Shown piece after piece: positions 33,901 through 46,600 of a stretch of 64,000 bases of DNA (the stretch's first letter is position 1; every line of letters starts with the position of its first letter). The notes beneath the pieces were generated by a model. It did not search any database. It saw only the letters and a program-made list of their open reading frames with translations, and was not told the origin of the DNA. Position numbers and translations under genes: made by a program. Source of the DNA: Brachionus manjavacas (Eukaryota > Rotifera > Eurotatoria > Ploima > Brachionidae); contig JAHQIY010000018.1 of the NCBI GenBank assembly GCA_019054805.1, forward strand, positions 1,116,001 to 1,180,000, given 5' to 3'.

Positions 33901-36900
33901 ACAAATTGATGAGCGAGAATCAGCGGAAAGTATTTAGGTGACTGAGCATAATATTGATCTGTAATTTTGGTAAAATTGCCAAGATGGTTGTAGAAATTTA
34001 GAGTTCTGCTCAAAAAATGAATCATTAAAGCTTCAGGATTGTCTTTCATTTGGACTCCACATTGGAGCAAACACAACTTAAATATTTTAAGTTGATCAAG
34101 ATTCTTTCTCGAATCTTCTGAAATTGAATATGAAGATGATTCGGAAATATTTGACAAATGTTCGAAAATATCAACAAGACTCAAATGTGTGAACAATCCG
34201 GTCAAAAAATTTAAATCAAAGAAAACCAAATCACAAGCTAAATTAATTGCCAAATTTGAAGTAAGATTTCCAATAAATGCTGGCAATTCTGATATTTTTC
34301 GTTTATTGAACCTTACTTTGCCATCTTTTTCAAAAAATACAGTTGGCTGCATTCCCGTATCTCGAACCTCTTGAGCCTCACCATTTTGAACACCAAATTT
34401 TTTGGTCAAATATTCATTGTATTTATAAGGTTTTGGCTTGTGCTTCCAAGTTTCGTTGAAAAAATCCACAACATTTGTGAAAATTTTGGTTCTATCGAAT
34501 TGAGTCAATTTTGAAACATAATAACTGTTGGCAACTTCAATAAACCTTCTGTGATACCTTGGATAAAGTAAATAAGATTTGGATCCTCAAAAAACAAGGT
34601 GAACTAAAATAGTTACCAATAGATAACGCGAGTGTCATCTATTTCTTTTTCAACCATGTATCCTTTTAGATCATTTTTAATCCTTGCCCATAAAGCTATG
34701 GGCAATTTTCTAATAGGTGGTGCATGAAATTCAAAAATGTCATACAACACATCGTCATCCAAACTAAGAATATCTTCAATTTCATTTTCGGATATTCCAT
34801 TTTTAAACAAGCTCATGTAAATAATAGCTCTAGAAAAGAGCAATTTGCCATGGACTTGTTCAAGAGACAAAAATATGTATCGAATAGAGCTGTCGATATT
34901 TACACATTTCTTGAATTCTTTATCCGGCTCATAAAATGATGTCCATTTTGATACAATGTCAAAAATCAATTTGACATACAATGGATACAGAATGGCATTT
35001 GAAAAGAGATTTTTAAAACACTCAATTGACTTTCTGTTATCTTTCGTTCAATTTTTGCCAACCAGTCTAAAACTATTTCTTCAGCAAGTTTAGCATCAAG
35101 ACTCTTCAGCTCTTCGAAATTATGCGGATTTTTTTCAAAATCCAACCTCTTTTTTATAATATCTAAAATGTTTCCATGCTTTGGCAATGTTGAATAAATC
35201 ATCTTGACATTTCTGCTCAACAAATTAATAAGCCAATTTAAACTGTAATAGCTTGTGTTCAATTGATCAATTGAGTCCAGAACAATTACAATCTTTTTAT
35301 TCGGATATCTGTTTGCTATGAAATCTAACAAGTATTCCAAATTATCTTTGGCTTCGATTTCATTTTTGGCTTTAAATTCATACTTTTGAATGCTGAAAAT
35401 TCTACACAATTGACGCATTAATGACTGGAATGTTTTGATTATATCAGAACTTATCGGAGTAGTTCCAAGAAAACGAAGCAGAACACAATAGTTTCCGGGA
35501 TCAGGAACAATTTTGAAAATCTTTATTTTTCAAAACAATTAAAATAAATTTGTAATAAATAATAAATAAAGATAATTAAATTGATTTTACTTCTGATGTT
35601 ATTTTAGCAAGAATGGCTGTTTTACCACAACCAGATTCACCATACAAAACATATGGAATATTGTTGTCTGTATCCAAAAGATACTTTTGTATCTTTTTAA
35701 AAAAAATTTTGCATTTTTATTTTAACTTATTAATTTCTTTAAATTTAAAAGTTAAAATTCAAAAATGATTACTTTTTGTAAAATATCAGATCTTCCATGA
35801 AATTTGCTCACTGTTTCATTACAAAAACAAGCATGGTCAATCACTTCTTGTATTAACTCATGATCTTCATGACTCAAATCGTCAAATTTCTTCTGCTGTT
35901 CATAGTTCAAATCAATCAGTTTTTTAACTTGTTCATAAAAAGTCTCGGCAAATTTTTCGATATAGTCTCGATGTGTATCTAAACTTATTCCGCTTTTAGT
36001 GTCCCATTTTACTTTAAATTTGAACATGTTTGATTGCGGTAATTTAGAGGGAATTTTTTTGTATTTCAATTCATCAAGCAAATTCCTCACTTCTTTATCA
36101 ACACAATTGTTTTTGTCCAATTCAGTAAACCGTTTTGCCATGCTCACATTTTTTGCAATGCTTTCATCTAAATCTTCTATTTCACGTTCAAAATAAAGAA
36201 CATTTCTTTCAACATTTTTTGCTTTTAATATTCCATTGAAAATCTCCTTTTCAGTTACTAAAATTTTCAGCAATTAATATTTTTGATTTTTTAAATAAAT
36301 TTATATTTTATCAATATTTATTTACCAGAGACAAAATATCGCTCATGTTCCACAGGAGTAATTAAATTTTTTTTTAAACAACTTTCAGCTAAAGCTCTAA
36401 ACAAATTTCCCAATTTTTTCTCCAATTTGTTCCAGGCTTTGTTCAAAATCGAATTCTAAAATTGTTTTTCAAAATTTTATCAACAAATTTGTCACTTTGT
36501 GAGATAAAATCACCTACATTCTCTGTAAAATTTTGAATTATTTTGTCAATATGTTTTAGGCGATATCTTGCCGGTGTCTCGTTATCATCCAATTCATAGC
36601 AAAATTCAAGCATATTCTCAATTTTTATAACAACTTCTTTTTCTTCAAACAAAAAGCTTTTGCTGTAATCATTTGTAGAGATCAATTCATTCATTAGAAT
36701 TTCATATTCAAAGGATTTCACTCTTGTAGGTAAACTCCGTGATCCATATCTTTTACTTAGTAATGCCTTAAAAAATTAAAATCTTCTATTTTAATAAAAT
36801 TCATTTAAAATTATTTTTTACAATAAAGTTTGGTCCGACCGAAGAATTTTGACAATTCTTTATTTCATTGAGACAAACTGTTGTTGCCATATGCGAATTA

Positions 36901-37181
36901 GTAATTTCATGAGAAATTCCCCATCTCATGTCATAAACCTGAAATTCAAGTCCATAAGTTTTTTGACAATACTCGCGTAATTTCGGATAAACGTTTTTGA
37001 TTAAATAATCTCTTTCAGAATGAGAATCTGTAAAAATAAATTTTTCAAAATTCAATATTTTTTTGTTTCCCTAAGTACCTGAAAATGTTGAGCTCAAAAA
37101 TATTTTCACTATTTTTGATTTATCTTCAACAACACTCTCAAATTTTCCTCGGAAAATGTCAAAATATTTTTTTCCATCCAT
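30978..37181 (-). CDS. NWD-A: DUF4062-NACHT-WD40 STAND protein
   Basis: Eleven exons, from the start: 37181-37079, 37027-36822, 36766-36518, 36455-36326, 36257-35773, 35692-35591, 35520-34617, 34557-32704, 32652-31397, 31335-31243, 31195-30978. They sum to 5600 nt, one short of 1866 residues. Domains: DUF4062/TIR-like start (IFLSSTFS, SERDYLIKNVYPKLREYC, DMRWGIS), helical linker, NACHT ATPase with P-loop GESGCGKT (about 409) and Walker B IVIVLDSIDQL (about 498), winged-helix region, then from about 960 a WD40-like propeller, an acidic stretch (DSSDEDLDFDE) and tail VANNYSSKSCLIQ. The architecture is that of animal NWD1/NWD2 and TEP1-like STAND sensors; ligand unknown. The T run at about 35010 has 5 T versus 6 in NWD-B, closing the frame in exon 7: error or real mutation. 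Confidence 0.85.
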
Positions 37182-37623
37182 TAGAATTATTAAGTTTTTC
37201 GCCCAAAAATAATGATCAAATTATTTTTCAAAAAAAATAAATCAGTTGCCATAGAAATTTATGAGCAAGATTAGGTAATTTTATTTTTAATATATTACAA
37301 TGATATTAAGCCAAAAGCCCTAGATATTTTGGAATATGCACGACACTGATTTTGATTATTTTTCAAAATATTTATGCGTAAATTAATGTTTAAAAATTAG
37401 TTGAAAACCAAAATTTATTTGCTTGGCTTTTTTTAAAAATACCTCTTCAACTTAAATGCTTTCTAAAGATATTTTCCATAAACAAATATTTTTTTTAAAA
37501 CTAAATTCAAGATAAATATTTTATCGTTTAAAATTTAAGATTAAAAAATTAAAAAAGTATTTTTTAAGATTATAAATTTATAAAATATTTTATTTAAATT
37601 TTTTTCTTAAAGTAAAATTAAAT
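37182..37623. other. Short intergenic gap between NWD-A start and NWD-B terminal exon
   Basis: AT-rich, with no ORF. It must hold the promoter of NWD-A and the 3' end of NWD-B if the two distal exons belong to NWD-B. Confidence 0.4.
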
Positions 37624-40600
37624 TTACTGAATCAAACATGCGTTTGAATTATAATTATTTGCTACTCGAACCGATTGTTTAGTATTTTGAGAAACGGATC
37701 TTGGAGTGGATTTTAGAATATTGATTAATTGTTCCTGATCCTGGCAATTAATAGTGTTTTCAACTACGAAATTATTCATTGAATCGGTTGTTTCTTGTAG
37801 TTTACCAATATATTCTTCGTTAATTACATCAATATTACATTCTTGGTAAAAATATTCAAAAAATACTAAAAAGAAAACAACCTAAAGGCAATTTCTTACC
37901 ATTTTTAAGAATATCCAGTAGCCAGTTTTTTTGAAAGTTGTTTGCACTCTTAGAAATGCAAACAACACTTTCTGCATTTATTTCTTTAAAAAATAAAATT
38001 TTAATAATTGAAAAAATATTTTAATTTGCAAAAATTATTTAAATAATAAATTATTGATTTCATTTAAAAATATCAAATAAGCCAGTGAATATTTTTCTAA
38101 CAATCAAAAAAGTAAAAGAACAACTTTAAAAAAAATTTTTTTGTTTTTAGATTTAAGCAGACTTGTTTTTAAGTCACAGTTTTAAGTCTAAGTCACAAAA
38201 ATTTAAGTCAAAGTTATGACTTGACTTTAAATTTTTTTTTTTTAAGTCAAAGTCATGACTTAAAAATTTTTTTTTTAGAAAAAGGCTAAGTAAAGCCAGT
38301 CAGCTTGACGGTCAAAATTTTGGACCGTTTAAAAAATCGGTAAAAAAAAAGCGGGCAGTCAAAGATACGGTCAACATTGTGGCCAGCGGTCATTTAGCCG
38401 TTCAGCCTGGCGGCCAGAGTTTTGGACTGCCGCGCTGAAAAAAAGAGATTAAAATATCAAAAAAATATTAAAAAGTTAATATAATTAAATATATTTATTA
38501 ATTAAAAAAAAAAACCATATTTTAATTAGAAAAAAATAAAAAAATACGAACGGTAATTGACTTGACTTAAGAAAAAAAAAAATTTTAAGTCATTGACTTT
38601 GACTTAAAAAAAAAAATTTTAGTTAAGCATTGACTTGACTTAAGACTTGTGACTTAAAAACAACTCTGGATTGAAGAATGTTTGAAATAATTTTAAGAGG
38701 TATTGGATGACGCGGACTTATGCCTCACTCTTTTAAAGAGTCCACTTTTTCGACTGGGACTTTTTCGAATTTTTTTTAAACAAAAATAGTTTAAAAAAAA
38801 AACAAAATAATTCAACAAAACTAAACTTGATAATAATTTTATACTAACTTAACACATAGAACAAATATAAAGTCACTAATGTAATCATAGCCAGAAAATT
38901 GTCTTTCAAAATAAATACTACAACAAAACTACAGTATTGTGAAAAAGTTTAGAAAAACTGATATTTTTATTGTTTATTTGGGTTTAAATTGTAATAGAAT
39001 GGGATAAGATTGATATTTTGAAACCATTTTTTGTACGCTAAATTCTTTATTCAATTAGATCAAATTGAAAAATATTGGACTGAAATGAAGATCCATTCAT
39101 TTTTTATTTTAATTAAAAAAAGACAATCCCTCTAAAAATGTTTTGTCTAGCACTCACTTATTTAATTTAATTTATTCAAAAAATGACACCAGACTTGGGG
39201 CTGTTAAACATAAAATATAATAAGTATAAAATTAGTTTAATTCGTAAAATTAAAGTTTAGTTTTCCTTTTAGTGTGAAAAATAAATAAGGACTGAACAAG
39301 TTTTTAAACTAATAAAAATAATTATAAAATGAACCTCTTGATATAATTCTTGAACAAATCTAATCGATTTGGTAACCTAAATCTCAATTCAAACTACCAA
39401 ACGTTGTCCTATTAGTAAAGACGCTAGAATGAGAAAGGCTGTTTTTCTTCGGGAAAATGGAAAACCATATACATTTAGGCAAAGATCTTAATAGGTCCAA
39501 ATCATGCATTAAGACTACTATTGATCGAAATAATCAAAGAAATTCATACAGCGATCGTCCAAGATCTGAAAGAGCTAAGATTTCTTCTATCAAAGATGAC
39601 TGCCAATAGGTCCGTTTGGTAAAAGAAAATAGAGCTTCGCCATCACATATTTTAGCCCAAAACTGAAAAATGACAAATGTCAAAAAAGCATCAGATTCTC
39701 TGGTTAGACGAAGTTTATTAGAAAGAAAAATCGAATGGAATTATGCGGTTCGAAAACCATAATTAAAAAAATCTACATGCTTTGGTCTAGGAATTTTTCT
39801 ATATTTTACTGAAGGCTTAATTCACACAAATATGTTGATTTTTAGGGAATAACTAACTTCAACCAATTGATATGTTGAGAGAAGAAAAGGTCTTCATATT
39901 TCAGCAAAACGATGCCCCTTGTCATCGAGCCAGAATAGTGAAGGAATGGTTTCAAGAGCTAAATATTGAAGTCTTATCTTGGCCTGCGAAGAGCCCAGAC
40001 CAAAATTTCATTAAAAATTTATGTGGTTTGCTCGATTTACTGTAAATTAATGTTAAAATATTTTGATGTCAAAAAATTAATGTCAGTGAGTTTAATGTTA
40101 AATCTTAATTAAGGAATCTAATGTTAAAAATTAAATAAGGAATTAAATGTTATTTGCTAAATAAGGAAATTATTGTTAATTCTTAAATAAGGAAAATATT
40201 GCTAAATCTTAATTAATAATCTAATGTTAAAAAATGATGCTATTCTATTTTAATTTGCCTAATTAAAAAAGACTAATTGACCGCTTCCTTAAAAAAAAAG
40301 CTTTGAATTAATAGAAGTCCGAAATTGTTTTGAAATCAGCATTCTTTTGATAAAAATTAAATTTTTACCCTTTAAAATATTGAGTAGTCCAAAATTTACT
40401 TAAAAATTGAACAAAATTAACTTTTTTAAACAACAAAAAATTTCGAAAAAAGACCGGGAAGCTGCTGTTTTAAGTTTGAAGCGTCAAATAAAAGAAAAAG
40501 TTAAAATTCAATTAGCATCCGAATTTTTGGAAAAACATGGCGTTCAACCATTTAATTAATTAATTTTTGTTTTTTTTTTTTGTCCTTGCTTAATAAAAAT

Positions 40601-43600
40601 TACAAAAAATACAAATTTTTAATTATCTTTATTGACTATAGCTTTTAACATCAGAAAATTTTAACATTAAAATCCTTATTTCATTTTTGACATTTAAATA
40701 TTTTAACATTAAAATCCTTATTTCATTTTTGACATTAAATTATTTTGACATTAAAATTTTTGACAATAAATTTTTGACATTAAAATCATTTAACAATAAT
40801 TTACAATAGACCGGTTTGCTCGATAAAGAGATTGCAAAGCAAAAGGTTTTGCAATCCTGCCTGTTTTTAATTTACTTGATTTGAATTATTTAGATTTTTA
40901 GCCTTCTTTAGTCTCCTAACTGTTAATGAGGTTTGAGACCTATTTTTTCTCCAGTCCTCGTCTAATTGCTATAGATTCTTTACCGTTTGTCTCATTTTAT
41001 ATTTAATCATGGGATCGTTATGAACCATTTGGACTTTGTGATTTTCTGTGTTCATAATTTCATAATTACATTCATTTTTTTTTATCTTAATTCAAGAAGC
41101 TTCTAACATGCTCTACAACCTGACGGTATTTAATCAACAGGACAAAGTTTGCGATGTAATAGGTTACTTTTTGCCTGCTTTCTTTTAAAATTGCTCTGTT
41201 AATTCTTTTCCTTGAAACTTAATTCTAATTAAATTTTCCACAAAAATTGCAGCTTCTGTTAAGTTTTACGTTCATGTAATTACTAAATTAAGATTCGCTA
41301 TGTTCCATTTTATTAATTGAATCGGCTCTTGCTTTATCTGTTGGAATTATCCTCTTATACATTTCTTTGTAGTCGACAGACTTGTCAAAAACACCAACGA
41401 TGTCAGACCAGCTTTTTCTGATTGTCAAAATTCCTGACCAAAAACTTATTTGAGTGTTTAAAACATAATAAAAATGCAAATTCTCCCTGGTTTCCGTTCC
41501 TTAGATTTTTACATTTGAATCATGAAACCATTTATTTTAGCAGTCTTGAGCTATACTATCAGATATACTTTTATTTTCATTTTTAATTAAAGAATAATTA
41601 TCCACCAGATCATCACCATTAAAATGAAAATCTGGATTTAATCTATATTCGATAATAAATTTTTTTGAAACTCATGTAACAATTCACATAAATAATCCGC
41701 TTCCTTGCTTAGATGTGTAATTGTGTACGGAAAACACTGTTTAATTTGATATTCCAAAAGCTAAAGACTTAATTTAGTTTTCGGTCAGCTTTTGAAAATC
41801 CAAGCTCATTTATATTTACAATTTTATTTTTTGATAAAATGACCATTATTTTTGGATAGTTCGCGCATAGGTGTGTTTTCCTCATTAGCCTTCTCAATTA
41901 TTTGTTTATATATGTAATAGTAAATTTCTATAACACGTTAATTTGTAAATTTACTGGTCTACCAGTAAAAATGTAAAACAAATAGGAATAAAAATATGTT
42001 TTGTTTTTTTACTAGTAATTTTTTTAATTTACTTTTCAGTTAGTAATTATGTGAAACAATTTTTAATTCAGTAATATACTAAAACTTGAAGAATGGTAAA
42101 TCCAGAGCTATCAAGCGAAGATCTTCCTATTGATGATAATATCGATAAAGCCAATTCTTTGTTGAGTATAAGAAATAATGTAAGTGATAATCAACAAAAA
42201 CGAGCACAAAAAATGATGACAAGAAGTAAGAAATATGTTCCAGAAGTTTGCTTGGTGGCCAAGGTATGGTAAAATGCAATTTCAGTAATTAACTAAAAAG
42301 ATTCCAGTAAATTACTTTTACAAATAAAAAATCAGTAAATATCTAAAATTTATTCAATTTTTCATGTTTTACATTTTTACTGTTAGACCAGTAAATTTTT
42401 AAATATACGTGTTTTATAAATTTACGGTAACATATAGATAAACCTTTCGAGAATCATTTAGGCCTTTACTTGTTAATTAATGCACGAAAAAATTGGTAAT
42501 CTTTCTCTTTAGTTTTAATATAGCGGTTTGTTACAAAATTGCTTAAATATTTCCACCTTTTTAACCTTCCATTTACCGTTAGTTAATCAAATGTTCATGA
42601 ATTTCAAAAGACAACGTTTTTTGTGCTCCGAAAATTTCTGTTTTTTTAAATGCATTTGTAGATGACTTTTCAATGTATAAATATCTCATATTGTTTTCAC
42701 GTTATTTTGATTTTCCAGTTTTATTTTCATCTCTAATATTATGATCATTCCATAAAGTCATTTTAGGATACATTAGTCAATATCTTACATCTTTTGTCAT
42801 CAATACTTTCATAATCAAGACAAACTGCTTCAGTAGTTACTTTCGGATCGTTTTCACTGGTACGCTCGAAATCAGAGTAAAATTCTTGGTGTGTATCAGG
42901 CTTTAAATGAATGGATTTATTCTTCAAGTCTAAGTGTTTATAAAACTCGCCATTTTTTGAAAATAATCTGATAGTTTTTTGTGGCAACCATTACAAACAT
43001 TATTGTTCTTTAAATAATCAATACCTTAAGATGAAAATGTCTATTTAAGTCATGATGATTAAAATCCTATTTTGTTATTTTTAAGCTTATAGTTAGAATC
43101 AAGTCGAGCTGGGCAATGAGCGCAAGTACGATGTAGATTATTCATATTTAAATAGTGAGAAAGGAGTGAAACATTAATTCAAACAAATAAAAAAAGCAAA
43201 TTCGTCAAAAAGGACTAGTGAGTTATTGTTATGTAAAAAAACGTTATAAAATTACTTTCAACTTTAATTTTTCGAAAAAATTATTGAATATTTAGAAATA
43301 AAATGATTTTTAAGCAAAAAAAGCGCTTAAATTTTTAATTTCTTGTTTAAAATGCAAAATATAAGGATCGGAAACTATGCAGGACTTGCGTTTTTATTAT
43401 GTCTTAGACCCTCAAATAAGTTTAAGAAAACTTTTTTTTCAGGTCGACGGTCAAATGACATGAGTGTCCCGGGGGTCATTAACAGCTACATAACCTATTT
43501 TTTGGTATTTTAGAGCTATAAGATAAATTTTTAGTGGTATTAGCTAACTAGTATTTTTTTTTGAATTCCTCTTTAATTTCTGAACATGCTTAAAAATAAT

Positions 43601-46600
43601 TATTTTAAAAGCCTAAGAAATGACTGAGACACTGCCATTTTAAGAATAAAGCCTATTTTGACTTATTAATTAAAATGATGGTCCGATTTCAAAATTTTTG
43701 GATTCAGCTCGTCGAGATATTTTAAAAAGATAGTTTAAAAATTTGGATTTTTTTCGATATTGTCCAGTTTCATTTGAAAAAATTAATGGAAAATAAAAAT
43801 TGGAAATGTTGTCTAATCTAAATTATCATAAATTATGGAGGAAAACTTTATTGACACTGGGTCAACCTTACAAAGGACTCCCCAAAATACTAGACAGCAG
43901 ACTGTATGTGTGATATCCGAGGCGTCAAGAAGACCAAAACGATCAAATCTTAGTACCGATCAGAGCCCCATCCGAACCTCGTTGCGTCGAAATGTCCGAT
44001 TTTACAATTTGGAAAAATCGAGTGATAGCTTTAGAGGATCTCGAATGGATTGTCAAATCAAGAGATAAAGTAATTGAAGAACTCTCCCAAAAAATCGAAA
44101 ACCAAGGTCAGATAATTGAGAAACTGACAAAAAGAGTGCAGCAACTGGAGAGTACAGATAACGAAAAAATCAATGAAAGAGCCGTACAGATAGAAGCGAA
44201 GTTTAATGAACGAATTGCTGAACTAGAATCCAAAATGGGTTTTCAAAAATCGAGACTAGAAGGAAATGACGAAAGCAACGTTGAAATGGCTTCATTACAG
44301 CCAAGTCCCAACACTAGTTCGGTCTTGCGTTGGTCATCTATTGTTGCTCAGCTACCTGGCGGTGGTGAAGGTAGAGAAAAATTAAGACCATCTCAGCCTC
44401 TACAGTCCCAGCAGATAGATATGACGAATTCTGTCCTTGCAGAGAATCAGGCAAGAGAAAGTAAAAAGGAAAGTCCAATCGTGTTTGGTTTAAAGCAAGA
44501 GTCAAACATAGATGTTGTTGAACAAGTCAGAAATCTTTTCCAAGTTATAGGTGTGAACACAAATAACATCGAGCATGTGCGGAGATTCAGACAAACGAAT
44601 TCGAAAAGTGTTCCTCCGATTTTTATCCTTCTCAAAAAGGGCGTCGATAGAAATGGTGTCTTGGCTGAAGCCAAAAAGTTGAGAAAAACTGATGGTCATG
44701 CCGAAGTGTATATTTGTCCTGACCGAACAGAGTGTGAGAGAAGGTTAGAAAAGCAGCTGAGAGAAAGAAGGGAAGTGCTCAATAAGGAGGAAGAGAGTAA
44801 GAATGAAGGGAGGCATTACCGATGGGTCATACGAGGAAATGAGCTCCGAAGAATTAAACAAACATCAACAAATACAGCAAATAAGTAGCAATTTAATTGT
44901 TATACAAAATAATAGAAAAAATGAGAAGAATTTTAAAGTTAAAAATAATTATGTAATTAGTGCTAAAAGAATAGTTAGGGGGAGTGGTGGATCTTTTTCT
45001 AGCCATGTCAATGAAATTCTTGGATCGCCTTTATTGAATTGTAGTTTAGATAAGAAAAGGATAAGTGTTCGTGAACCTTTTCTCACTTGTATTTATTCAA
45101 ATTCCACGTCACTCAACAACAAACTTACGGAGGGTGTTGTCCGGTTGGATAAGTTGGATAGGCCACATATTGTTTGTGTATCTGAGACTTGGTATTCCGA
45201 GTACTCGTTACCGTGTATATCTGGATATACTTTATACCGAAGAGACAGAACGGGACGTGGCGATGGAGTTTGTATATATGTGAGAGATGATGTGTGTTCG
45301 ATGGAAGTGACCTGTAGAGTTCTATGTGCAGATGGTGTTGAACAGATATGGTGTGGCGTGAGAAGTGGTGCTGAAAGTTTGTCGGTGGGATGCATGTACA
45401 GACCACCTAATAGTAATGGTTTTGTCACTGTGTGTGTGAATGATTCATTAAAAGAGGCAAGGAAAATGATTGAGAATAAAATATATAATGCGGTAGTTGT
45501 CTGTGGAGATTTCAATTTCCCAGAAATCAGCTGGACATGTGTTGGCGGAAATGCCAGTGGAGAAAATGAGATGCAGTTCTTGGAAGGCTTAGATGAATCG
45601 TACATGATTCAGTGTGTAGATTTTCCAACATTTATATATGGAAAAAATGGAAATTCAAGTGTACTTGATCTACTGTTAACGAGTGAGCCTGAAAGAGTAC
45701 TGGAAGTGAGGGCTTTGCCACCACTAGGTGAAGCCGAGTAGGCTCATGTGTTGATAGAGTGGAAATTTGCAATGAAAGATGTGAGCACAAGATTTACGAA
45801 AAAAAAGAGAAAAAACTTAAGAAAAGCTGATTTTCACCAAATCAACACTGGAATGAGGTCAGTGGACTGGAAAAAAGAATTTGTTGGACGGCATGTTAAT
45901 GAATGTTATGCAAGTTTTCTGAATGTGTACCTGCGACTCTATGAGAAAAACGTACCCGAGAAAAGAGAGAATTTGCGAAAGAGCGAAAAATGGATGAACT
46001 ACGAGGTTAATAGAGTGATAAAACTAAAGCATCGAGCTTGGTATAAGATGAAAGCATGTAATAAAAGTTCATTTGAAATAAGTAAATATTATTATGGAAA
46101 AGCATGTAGAGAGTTAAAACAGAAGTTAAGAAATGTAAAATCGGATTATGAGAACAGACTGTCTAAAAAGGCAAAAAGTGATTCGAAACTAATTTATGCC
46201 TATGTAAAAAGCAAAATGGGAGTAAAGGAAGAAATAAGAATGTTAAGAACAAAAGAGGGTGAAGTAACGAGTGACAAAAAACTGATAGCTGAGCTATTAA
46301 ATGATCAGTTTCATTCAGTCTTTAATAAAGAAACCAATGATAATTTGCCTTTTTTTCCTTTACGTACTTTCTCTACTTTCGATATTGAGAATGTCATGCA
46401 GGAGCTAAACGAGGATCTGATTGAACGGAGACTAGAGAAATTAAATGGCAACAAATCGATGGGCACAGATTAAGTACATCCACTGATACTGAAAAACTGC
46501 GAAAAAACGATGTCAGTTCCATTGAAGATAATTTTCGAAAAATCATTAGAGACAGGAAAAATCCCAAAAGAGTGGAAAAGAGCAAACGTGTCTCCAATCT

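Noticed and set aside
45093-45605. Minus-strand ORFs inside the LINE endonuclease region
   Set aside because: Shadows of ORF2; the plus strand has the endonuclease motifs.
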